A stretch of DNA of 64,000 nucleotides from Deltaproteobacteria bacterium (lineage in GTDB: Bacteria; Desulfobacterota; Desulfomonilia; UBA1062): positions 62,001-126,000 of the forward strand of contig JAHDRW010000008.1 in assembly GCA_018433085.1 (NCBI GenBank), in the 5' to 3' direction. This document shows, piece after piece, positions 45,964-52,774 of the stretch. Within the stretch, counting starts at the first letter, position 1, and the number at the start of each line of letters is the position of its first letter. The notes under the pieces are model-generated. The model was given only the letters and a program-made list of their open reading frames with translations, did not search any database and had not been told where the DNA came from. Position numbers and translations under genes: made by a program.

Positions 45964-47169
45964 TCAGGCCCCGTATTTGTTGAGCCTGTCCGCGTGCGCC
46001 ATGGCAAGGGGCATGATGTCCACGTGCCTGATATGACCCAGGCCGCCCTGCATGCACGCGATCTCGTCGAAGCTGGTCACCTGGTCTCTGCGGATGCTCG
46101 GTGCATGAAGCAGGATGGGCAGCTCGTGCCAGGAATGCCCCTTGAGCGTCGCGGGCGTGGAGTGGTCCCCGGTGATGACGAGCACGTCGGGCTTAAGCGC
46201 CATGATCTCGGGGATCACCGCATCCGTCTCCTCGATGACCTTCACCTTGGCGTCGAAGTCCCCGTCTTCGCCGGCGGAGTCGGTCTTCTTGACGTGGAAA
46301 AAGAAAAAGTCATACCCTTCCCAGTGCTTCTTCAGGGTCGCGATCTCGGTGGCGATGGTGTCGCCCGCGTCGAGCACGTCCATGCCCACCAGGCGGGAGA
46401 GGCCCTTGTACATGGGATAGGTGGCGATGGCGCAGGATTTAAGGCCGTACACCTCCCCGTAGGAGGGCAGGCCCGGATCTCTGGCGATGCCCCGCAGGGT
46501 GCAGGCATTGGCCGGACGCTCGTTTCGAAGGATCTGAAAGGCCTTGGCGATCCACTCGTTGAACAGGTCCGCACTCTTTTTTGCCGCGGGATTGAGAGGC
46601 TCCACGGGAAGCGGCCTTTCCCCGGTGCGCAGGGGGTCGGTCTCGGTGAGACCCTCCTTAAGCCCTTCGCCTTCGAAGATGAGCACGAACCGGTAGTCTT
46701 TCACCGGGCGGATGGTGATCTTCACCCCTTCGATCGTGATGACCGAGAGCTTCTCCACCAGCTCGGCGCATTTCTCCGTGGGGATGCGCCCTGCCCTCCG
46801 GTCGGTGATCACCCCGGTTTCGGGGTCGATGGTGCAGAAATTGCCCCGAGCGGCAAGGCTGCCCGGCTTCAGGTCGAGGCCGATGCCCAGCGCCTCCAGA
46901 ACCCCCCTGCCGATCTGGCACTCGAAGGGATCATACCCGAAAAGCCCCAGGTGACCGGGACCGCTGCCCGGGGTGATCCCGGGGGCGACCGCAGTGGAGA
47001 GGCCCATGATCGAGTCCCTGCAGAGCTTGTCCATATTGGGCGTGCGGGCCGCCTGCAGCTCGGTCTTGCCACCTGGGCCCGGGAGTCCTCCAAGGCCGTC
47101 GAGAATGAGCATGACGATCTTTTTCTCGGAAGAGACGTGCAGTTCCTTCATGAGGTCCAATTGCTTCAT
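45964..47169 (-). CDS. apgM: Cofactor-independent phosphoglycerate mutase, archaeal type
   Basis: The 401-residue alkaline-phosphatase-fold enzyme interconverts 3- and 2-phosphoglycerate. Characteristic blocks are IVMLILDGLGGLP (metal-binding Asp), AARTPNMDKL, APGITPGSGPGHLGLFGYD and the late VLVITGDHSTPATLKGHSWH. These features mark the ApgM branch found in archaea and anaerobic bacteria rather than GpmI. The start at 47169 is chosen for its AAAGGAGG site; an ATG six codons upstream lacks this. Twenty-two bases separate it from the phosphoesterase fragment. Confidence 0.93.
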   Translation of the reverse strand: MKQLDLMKELHVSSEKKIVMLILDGLGGLPGPGGKTELQAARTPNMDKLCRDSIMGLSTAVAPGITPGSGPGHLGLFGYDPFECQIGRGVLEALGIGLDLKPGSLAARGNFCTIDPETGVITDRRAGRIPTEKCAELVEKLSVITIEGVKITIRPVKDYRFVLIFEGEGLKEGLTETDPLRTGERPLPVEPLNPAAKKSADLFNEWIAKAFQILRNERPANACTLRGIARDPGLPSYGEVYGLKSCAIATYPMYKGLSRLVGMDVLDAGDTIATEIATLKKHWEGYDFFFFHVKKTDSAGEDGDFDAKVKVIEETDAVIPEIMALKPDVLVITGDHSTPATLKGHSWHELPILLHAPSIRRDQVTSFDEIACMQGGLGHIRHVDIMPLAMAHADRLNKYGA

Positions 47170-47330
47170 TTCCAACCTCCTTTGCACAGATATCGGGGAT
47201 TCTGATACGGTTCTTCTCAGCAGGCCCGATCCTGCTTAAGACTTTGTAATACCGGCTCATAGTGAAAAGTGCAAGGCGAATCAAAGGAGTCGGCCCCATA
47301 CCGGTGGCGGAATCCGGGGAAGCATTGTTT

Positions 47331-48284
47331 TCAGGAAATTCCCTTCTCGAAGTTCTCCGTAATGATCTTCCGTGCCTGGGGGAGGTCCTTTGCCCTGCCT
47401 GTTTCCTTGGCCAGGTGATGACCGAAGGTAAGATTCCGGCCCAGCCAGGTGACTGCGGTCTTGAACCGCTTCAGGGACACGTCCGGAGGGAAGTGCAGGA
47501 TAAGGAGGTCCAGCAGATCCAGGATGACCTGTCTCAGGTCGGGCCGCTCCAGGCGCCCGGCGCCCGAGGCAAGGGACTTGATGTCCCGGAATATCCAGGG
47601 TTCTATGACGGCCTGCCTGCCGATCATCACCCCGTCGCAGCCGGTCCGCCGCATCATGGAGAGGGCGTCCTCGGCGCGCACGACATCGCCGTTTCCTACC
47701 ACGGGGATCGAGACATGGTCTTTCACCGAGGCGATGTACTCCCACTTCGCCTTCCGGGACATGCCGTCGGAGACGGTCCGTGCGTGGAGCACGAGAAAGT
47801 CCGCGCCGCACTCCTCAATCATGGAGGCGAAATCCAGCAGATACTGCATGTCCGGACCGCGGCCGATGCGTATCTTCACGGAAACGGGCCGGTCGGGCAC
47901 CGCGCGGCGCACCGCGGAGAGGACCTCGCGGGAGCGGTTCATGTCCTTCATGAGCGCGGCGCCCCAGCCGTGCTCCATCACCTTGTGCAGCCAGCATCCC
48001 ATGTTGACGTCGATGCCCCGGGGCCGGTATCCGCCAAGCTTGGACGCCGCCTGTGCCATCTTCTCCGGGTCGCTTCCCAGGATCTGAAAGATGAGATCGT
48101 CGGTGCGGGCCCACCTCAGGTATATGGACGTTCCGGGTTTCTCGCCCGGCACGATCCGGGAATTGAGCATCTCCGAGTAGAAAAGATCGCATCCGCCGAA
48201 AGACCGTATGAGCTGACGGTACGCCACATGGCTCAAGTCCACCATGGGAGCCATGAAAAGCGCATCGCGGGGGAATATGGTCAT
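47331..48284 (-). CDS. dus: tRNA-dihydrouridine synthase family protein
   Basis: The 317-residue TIM-barrel flavoenzyme starts ALFMAPMVDLSHVAYRQLI. It has IFQILGSDPEKMAQAA, VSVKIRIGRG and the phosphate-binding IPVVGNGDVVRAEDALSMM with GCDGVMIGRQA. Dus enzymes reduce uridine in tRNA. The catalytic block reads DVNMGCWLHKV: the cysteine is kept, but the proline that normally follows it is tryptophan. It starts nine bases after the acdB stop. It may be a diverged member with altered position specificity. Confidence 0.88.
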   Translation of the reverse strand: MTIFPRDALFMAPMVDLSHVAYRQLIRSFGGCDLFYSEMLNSRIVPGEKPGTSIYLRWARTDDLIFQILGSDPEKMAQAASKLGGYRPRGIDVNMGCWLHKVMEHGWGAALMKDMNRSREVLSAVRRAVPDRPVSVKIRIGRGPDMQYLLDFASMIEECGADFLVLHARTVSDGMSRKAKWEYIASVKDHVSIPVVGNGDVVRAEDALSMMRRTGCDGVMIGRQAVIEPWIFRDIKSLASGAGRLERPDLRQVILDLLDLLILHFPPDVSLKRFKTAVTWLGRNLTFGHHLAKETGRAKDLPQARKIITENFEKGIS

Positions 48285-48293
48285 GAAACTCTC

Positions 48294-48977
48294 TTATTGA
48301 CTCTTCTGGTCCCTCAGCACCACGAGCGCATCCACGGCAACGGGCATATCGCCCTGGACCTTGAGGGGATTCACGTCGATCTCGGCGATATCCTCGTTCT
48401 CCAGGCCGATTCTGCCGAGATTGATGAGCGTGTCCGCCAGGACCTCGCGATTGACTGCCGGCTTCCCCCGGAAGGAATCAAGGAGTTTTTTCGCCCTGAT
48501 CTCGTCCATCATCTCGAGTGCATCGCGCTTTTCCAGAGGGGCAACCCGGAAGGTCACGTCCTTGAGCACCTCGGTGAATATCCCGCCGAGTCCGAACATG
48601 ACGCAGGGGCCGAATTGGGGATCGCGGATAAGGCCTGCCACGAATTCACGATCGCCCTTGACCATCTGCTGGACGAGGATGCCTTCGAGCTCGCCCTTGC
48701 CCCGTTCTTCCAGGGCCTGGTAGGCCTCTTCGAGGGCCTTTTCGTCCTTTATGTCGAGCTCGATCATATTCAGCTCGGTCTTGTGCGTCAGCGTGCTGGA
48801 AGACCCCTTGAGCACCACCGGGTATCCGATCTCCCGGGCAAAGTTCTTTGCCTCTTCAAGGCTCCCGGCTACACTCTCCCTGGTGACCGGGATGGCGTAT
48901 GCCAAGAGAACCTTCTTGGAATCAGACTCGCTTAAAGTCTTTTCTCCGCGTTTGACCGCATCTTCAACAACCTTCAT
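48294..48977 (-). CDS. Acetyl-CoA synthetase (ADP-forming) beta-type ATP-grasp subunit
   Basis: The 227-residue protein has the ATP-grasp plan of the ACD beta subunit: SESDSKKVLLAYAIPVTRE, GYPVVLKGSSSTLTHKTEL, QQMVKGDREFVAGLIRDPQF, VMFGLGGIFTEVLKDV and the C-terminal EIDVNPLKV. Such enzymes make ATP and acetate (or another acid) from acyl-CoA in anaerobes. The alpha subunit is not visible nearby, so it must lie elsewhere or this acts with another partner. A GGGAGAGG site precedes the ATG. It leads the acdB-dus pair. Confidence 0.9.
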   Translation of the reverse strand: MKVVEDAVKRGEKTLSESDSKKVLLAYAIPVTRESVAGSLEEAKNFAREIGYPVVLKGSSSTLTHKTELNMIELDIKDEKALEEAYQALEERGKGELEGILVQQMVKGDREFVAGLIRDPQFGPCVMFGLGGIFTEVLKDVTFRVAPLEKRDALEMMDEIRAKKLLDSFRGKPAVNREVLADTLINLGRIGLENEDIAEIDVNPLKVQGDMPVAVDALVVLRDQKSQ

Positions 48978-49240
48978 ACCCTCTCCCTGTACTGGTATCT
49001 CTTTTTTTTCTATCCATTAGCAGAATCGGATCATAAAAAAAACGGCAATCTCCCTCTTTTTCTGTTCTCACCATGCCGTCTTCCCCGGCATTCTTCCCGC
49101 GGCGGGGGCCTGGCCCACTTCCGTGGAGGGGCACCGGCGTCATTCATGGGGCGGAACACCGGCATTCCTTCCCGCCTCCTCTGGCGGCGTCAGCGCTTTC
49201 TTTCTCATCTCCCGCGATCGATACGCCCGGCTCCTCCGTC

Positions 49241-49267
49241 TTGACGAAACATTCTGATGAGTATAAT
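49241..49267 (+). promoter_or_regulatory. Promoter of the queECF operon
   Basis: TTGACG at 49241-49246 and a perfect TATAAT at 49262-49267 are separated by 15 bases, slightly short. Transcription would begin near 49274, just before the preQ1 riboswitch candidate. The rest of the 356-base gap upstream to acdB shows no gene. Confidence 0.7.
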
Positions 49268-49276
49268 AACCTCCGA

Positions 49277-49310
49277 TGCGGACGAGAGGTAACCCGCACA
49301 ATAAATTCTC
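49277..49310 (+). promoter_or_regulatory. preQ1-I riboswitch candidate upstream of queE
   Basis: A 5-bp stem (TGCGG 49277-49281 with CCGCA 49294-49298) encloses a 12-base loop containing GAG and ending GGTAAC. An A-rich tail (CAATAAATT) then leads to CTC at 49308-49310, which can pair with the loop GAG to form an H-type pseudoknot. This is the architecture of preQ1 class I aptamers, and the GTAACCC core closely resembles the Thermoanaerobacter example as I remember it. It starts at the predicted transcript 5' end of a queuosine operon, as expected for feedback by preQ1. Confidence 0.7.
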
Positions 49311-49333
49311 CCTCATATGTCGGATAAGGACAC

Positions 49334-50008
49334 ATGGAACCGAAGATGAAGACCACAGACATACCGTCTCGTAATACCGTCCTGCTCTCGGAAATATTTT
49401 ACTCCCTGCAGGGCGAAGGACCCTGGGCAGGCCTGCCCGCCGTGTTCGTCCGCTTGAGCGGGTGCGTGGAGCCGCTGTGCCCCTGGTGCGACACCGGGTA
49501 TGCGTGGAGCGGCGGAGAAGAGACCGGAATCTCCCGGATCCTCGAGACAATCCGGTCCCTTTCCTCAAGACGCGTGGTGATTACCGGGGGAGAGCCCTTT
49601 CTCCAGTGGGAAACCGGCCTGGAGGAGCTCCACCGCATACTCGCATCCGAAGCGTATGAGATTCAGTACGAGACGAGCGGAAAGGTGCCCGTCCCCTCTC
49701 TGAGCGATGCCCTCATCGTGTGCAGCCCCAAGCACATCGGCGGGGCCTGGCGTTTCGAAGAGACCAACCTCGGTGCCGTGGACGTGTTCAAGTTCGTGGC
49801 GCAGGGGGGGAGCTGGTTCGAGCGAATCGATGAGTTCATCGCCCGATACGGCATCGACCGCGAGCGGGTCTATATCATGCCGCTCGGCGCCACTAGGGAA
49901 GAGCAGATCAGGAACATGGAGCCGGTGTTCACCTATTGCCGAAAACGGGGATACCGGATGAGTCCGAGGCTCCAGATCCTGGCATTCGATACCAGAAGGG
50001 GGATCTGA
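49334..50008 (+). CDS. queE: 7-carboxy-7-deazaguanine synthase
   Basis: The 224-residue radical-SAM enzyme converts carboxytetrahydropterin to 7-carboxy-7-deazaguanine. It shows EIFYSLQGEGPWAGLPAVFV (about 20-39), the iron-sulfur cysteines in GCVEPLCPWCDTGYAW, and VVITGGEPFLQ. The cysteine spacing is C-x4-C-x2-C, one residue longer than the usual C-x3-C-x2-C. An AAGGA site precedes the ATG and the stop shares one base with the queC start. Confidence 0.93.
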   Translation: MEPKMKTTDIPSRNTVLLSEIFYSLQGEGPWAGLPAVFVRLSGCVEPLCPWCDTGYAWSGGEETGISRILETIRSLSSRRVVITGGEPFLQWETGLEELHRILASEAYEIQYETSGKVPVPSLSDALIVCSPKHIGGAWRFEETNLGAVDVFKFVAQGGSWFERIDEFIARYGIDRERVYIMPLGATREEQIRNMEPVFTYCRKRGYRMSPRLQILAFDTRRGI

Positions 50009-50667
50009 TGAACGAAGCGGTTATCCTGCTCTCGGGAGGAATGGATTCGGGCGTTCTGCTCGCATGGGCAGGCAGGCGATATGAGAGGGTCCACGCCCTG
50101 ACCTTCGACTATGGCTCACGGCACGGGAAGCGGGAGCAGGAAAAGGCCCGGGAGCTGGCGAACCACTACGGAGCGCACTTGACTGAAATCGGCCTCTCCT
50201 TTTTCAACGGGCTCTTCTCCTCCTCGCTGCTTACCGGAGGCGATGAGATCCCGGAAGGGCCCTACGCGCAGGACAACATATCTTCCACCGTGGTGCCCTT
50301 CCGAAACGGCATCATGCTCTCCATTGCCGTGGGTTATGCGGAAGACCGGGGGATTTCAACGGTGCTCATCGCCTCCCACGGGGGCGATCACCCCATCTAT
50401 CCCGACTGCAGGCCGGGCTTTACCGAGGCCATGTCGCGGGCGGCGCAGGAAGGAACCTTCAGCCGGGTGAATATTCAGGCGCCCTTTGCCTCGTTCGACA
50501 AGAAGGCCATCGCCGGTCTGGGAAGGGAGCTGGGCCTCGATTTCCGCATGACCTATTCCTGCTACAAGGGGGGCGAAATCCACTGCGGAAGGTGCGCCAC
50601 CTGCCTTGAGAGAAAGACGGCCCTGGGCTACGATCAGGGGCTCGATCCCACGGAGTATGAACAATGA
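50008..50667 (+). CDS. queC: 7-cyano-7-deazaguanine (preQ0) synthase
   Basis: The 219-residue ATP-dependent amidoligase has the PP-loop ILLSGGMDSGVLLAWA (about 6-21), LTFDYGSRHGKRE (about 34-46), TVVPFRNGIMLSIAVGYA and the zinc-binding cysteines of SCYKGGEIHCGRCATCLER near the C-terminus. It turns 7-carboxy-7-deazaguanine into preQ0. The start at 50008 shares one base with the queE stop (TGATG) and the end overlaps queF (ATGA), so the three genes are translationally linked. Confidence 0.95.
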   Translation: MNEAVILLSGGMDSGVLLAWAGRRYERVHALTFDYGSRHGKREQEKARELANHYGAHLTEIGLSFFNGLFSSSLLTGGDEIPEGPYAQDNISSTVVPFRNGIMLSIAVGYAEDRGISTVLIASHGGDHPIYPDCRPGFTEAMSRAAQEGTFSRVNIQAPFASFDKKAIAGLGRELGLDFRMTYSCYKGGEIHCGRCATCLERKTALGYDQGLDPTEYEQ

Positions 50668-51467
50668 TGAAGGAAATGCCCCTCGGAAGGCAGACGCCCT
50701 CGCCCGAGGCATACGATTCTTCGGTCCTCTATCCGATCCCCCGGGGCGAATCCCGGCCCGGCATGCACGGGTTCGACCTGTGGCGCGCCTACGAACTCTC
50801 CTGGCTCGACGTCAAGGGAAGGCCGGAGGCGGCCGTCCTCCAGATCGTCTACCCGATCGCGAGCAGGAACATCGTAGAATCCAAGTCGCTCAAGCTCTAC
50901 CTCCACGGGATCGCCAACACCGCCTTTGCCGGGCGCGACGAGCTTCTGGAAACCATCCGGGGCGACCTCGACGCCATCCTTGCCGCTCCCTGGGTCCATG
51001 TCTCGCTCCTGGCGGACCGGCAGGGGCCGCGACCGGACTGGATACACGACCTTCCGGGCGTCTGCATCGACGGGCTGGATATCGGGGAATTTCCGGACCG
51101 GCCCGATCCCGGAAGCCTGGAGGCGCAGGGAAAGCGCGTGGCCGAGTCGCTCCACTCGCATCTGCTGAAGACCTTCTGCCCCATAACCGGCCAGCCCGAC
51201 TGGGCCAGCGTGCTCGTCGAGTATCGGGGAAAGGGAATAGACCGTGCTTCCCTGCTCAGGTATCTCTGCTCGTACCGGAGCCACCGGGGATTCTCCGAGG
51301 AATGCTGCGAGCGGATATTCCGGGACATCGATCAGGCGTGCTCACCCGAGGCGCTTGCCGTGAGCTGCTTTTATACCAGGCGGGGCGGAATCGACATCAA
51401 CCCGGTGCGAAGCTCGGAAGAGAAGAATCCGGAGGAGACGGCCAGGTACCGGCTCCTCCGTCAGTGA
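50664..51467 (+). CDS. queF: NADPH-dependent 7-cyano-7-deazaguanine reductase, long form
   Basis: The 267-residue tunnelling-fold enzyme reduces preQ0 to preQ1. Both halves of the YqcD-type long form are present: an N-terminal SRNIVESKSLKLYL motif and the C-terminal catalytic block TFCPITGQPDWASV with the nucleophilic cysteine and the QPDW signature. Family length is about 280. With queE and queC it completes part of the preQ1 route; queD and folE are not in this window. Confidence 0.95.
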   Translation: MMKEMPLGRQTPSPEAYDSSVLYPIPRGESRPGMHGFDLWRAYELSWLDVKGRPEAAVLQIVYPIASRNIVESKSLKLYLHGIANTAFAGRDELLETIRGDLDAILAAPWVHVSLLADRQGPRPDWIHDLPGVCIDGLDIGEFPDRPDPGSLEAQGKRVAESLHSHLLKTFCPITGQPDWASVLVEYRGKGIDRASLLRYLCSYRSHRGFSEECCERIFRDIDQACSPEALAVSCFYTRRGGIDINPVRSSEEKNPEETARYRLLRQ

Positions 51468-51483
51468 TCTTCGCACCTCACCC

Positions 51484-51514
51484 GCCTTTCCCCCTTTCTC
51501 GGGGGTGAAAAGGC
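51484..51514. terminator. Hairpin between convergent queF and the secreted-protein gene
   Basis: GCCTTTCCCCC (51484-51494) can pair with GGGGGTGAAAAGGC (51501-51514) around a short loop, with a small bulge. It lies between two convergent genes, 17 bases after the queF stop. It is a reasonable bidirectional terminator, although its T-run is poor. Confidence 0.4.
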
Positions 51515-51540
51515 AGGTAAAAGAGTAACCGCCAGGGGGC

Positions 51541-52092
51541 TCATCGTGCCGATATCTGTATGCTTCCTGCAATGTCCACATGCATGTCGTATATCCCGAA
51601 GCTCCCCAGGCTCGGCCCCACACCGGGCTCCGGACCTATCGTGATCGCGCCGATGGTGAACTGGTCGATATCGATCGACATCCCACCGATGTTGATATCG
51701 ATGCTGGGTATGCCGAAACCGACCTGCGGCACCCCGACGCCAATGGGCAGGCCGACGCCAAATGGCATGCCGATCCCGAAAGGCATGAAACCCGGCCCGG
51801 TGTTGATGGTGATGGGCTCATAGATGTTGATGCTCCCATTGAGCGTTACATCGTTCAGACTCAAGACCCCGCCCTGGGTGAGCAAATCCAGTCCGTTGTT
51901 ATCGCGCCAGAAGAGATTGCCCATGCTGGAATCTAAATCGACGATGGTGCCCGCGTCTATGGAAAACCCTGCCTGACCGACGACCTCGGAAAGCTGGTCG
52001 TCCGACAGCGCACTCATCTTGGCCATGCCGATTAAGGGAATGAAGCACAGCGAGATTATACACAAAGCAGTGAACAGGCTTTTTCTGCTCAT
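51541..52092 (-). CDS. Secreted glycine-rich protein with an LSDDQLSEVVGQAG motif
   Basis: The 183-residue product has a signal peptide (MSRKSLFTALCIISLCFIPLIGMA) and then MSALSDDQLSEVVGQAGFS. This motif occurs at the mature N-terminus of a family of exported, probably surface-associated proteins of unknown function (DUF6160-like). The remainder is rich in glycine, isoleucine and aspartate, with a repeating PFGIGMPFGVGLPIGVGVP tract (about 103-121) and strand-like alternation. It is preceded by AAAGGAG and, just upstream, by three tandem riboswitch-like units. Its expression is therefore probably controlled by a cyclic dinucleotide. Confidence 0.7.
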   Translation of the reverse strand: MSRKSLFTALCIISLCFIPLIGMAKMSALSDDQLSEVVGQAGFSIDAGTIVDLDSSMGNLFWRDNNGLDLLTQGGVLSLNDVTLNGSINIYEPITINTGPGFMPFGIGMPFGVGLPIGVGVPQVGFGIPSIDINIGGMSIDIDQFTIGAITIGPEPGVGPSLGSFGIYDMHVDIAGSIQISAR

Positions 52093-52120
52093 GAATTACT
52101 CCTTTCTGATCAGGTTCTTC

Positions 52121-52192
52121 AGGCAACCCGGCTGTCCGCTGCTTCCGCCGCGGACCCGTGGCTTTCCGTCCCAGGGTCGCCCCTGGTTTGGC
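52121..52192 (-). promoter_or_regulatory. GEMM-I-like riboswitch unit 3 (gene-proximal)
   Basis: On the minus strand the unit opens GCCAAACC. A six-pair stem (CCAGGG with CCCTGG) closes on a GCGA tetraloop, followed by GGACGGAAAGCC. A second hairpin (GTCCGC with GCGGAC) precedes the closing GCCGGGTTGCC. This order, GNRA loop included, follows the cyclic di-GMP class I (GEMM) aptamer as I remember it. The unit ends 28 bases before the ATG, just ahead of the ribosome site, and so is placed to control translation. Confidence 0.75.
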
Positions 52193-52219
52193 TTGTGTTG
52201 CTGGTTCTGTCGAAACCTT

Positions 52220-52304
52220 CTCAGGCGGCCAGGCTGTCTTGACCGCACGTCGCGGAGAAGACCCTTGGCTTTCCGTCCCATAGTCGCCTATGGTTTGGCT
52301 GAGG
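52220..52304 (-). promoter_or_regulatory. GEMM-I-like riboswitch unit 2 (middle)
   Basis: This unit has the same architecture as its neighbours: GCCAAACC, stem CCATAG/CTATGG on a GCGA loop, GGACGGAAAGCC. A second hairpin follows (GTCTT..CCGC with GCGG..AAGAC), then AGCCTGGCCGCC. The outer helix CTCAG/CTGAG can close the unit. Its closing segment differs most from the consensus (GGCC for GGTT). Confidence 0.72.
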
Positions 52305-52383
52305 AGGCAACCCGGCCGTCTGTCCGGAATCCTTCTCCGAACAGATCCGTGGCTTTCCGTCCCACAGTCGCCTGTGGTTTGGC
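52305..52383 (-). promoter_or_regulatory. GEMM-I-like riboswitch unit 1 (promoter-proximal)
   Basis: This unit reads GCCAAACC, stem CCACAG/CTGTGG on a GCGA loop, GGACGGAAAGCC. A second hairpin follows (CTGT.CGGA with TCCG.ACAG), then ACGGCCGGGTTGCC. Compared with units 2 and 3 the first stem changes by compensatory base pairs in three columns, which shows that the RNA structure is under selection. The intervening DNA to 52690 has no gene. Confidence 0.75.
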
Positions 52384-52692
52384 ATAAATGAGGGAGGCAG
52401 ATCTGTACGTACCCGTTTTTACGGGAGAGAGCCTGCCGCACCCCGATCGCTCATGGTTCAAGAAAGCCCCATGTGCATGTTACTCTTTTACCCATGTCTA
52501 TCCTCTTGGACCAAGAGGACACACATGGCATGCCCAATCGGTTGTCAAAGAGCTTAAAAAACTGCAGGTGGAGCGCCTGCAGCCATATCCATCGTATCGA
52601 TTTATGAAGGAAAAACATTAGCGGGAAATTTATATTTTTATCGTCATAAATATCAATGGCATGGGCCTTAAGGACAATCCCCGGACTCAGTT

Positions 52693-52765
52693 GAAGCCGC
52701 AAGCTTGAACGGGAAGGTGACCCTTCCTTCTTAAGTCCTTAAGAAGCGGACCGAGAAGGAAGATG
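52693..52765. repeat. Dispersed intergenic repeat, copy 1
   Basis: The segment begins GAAGCCGCAA and contains GACCCTTCCTTC, GTCCTTAAGAA and AGAAGGA in the same order and spacing as a second copy at 57232-57305. It can fold into GGGAAGG/CCCTTCC and CTTCTTAA/TTAAGAAG hairpins. It lies just beyond the 3' end of the cyclase-homology gene, so a terminator or REP-like role is plausible. Confidence 0.65.
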
Positions 52766-52774
52766 TATTGCGCG

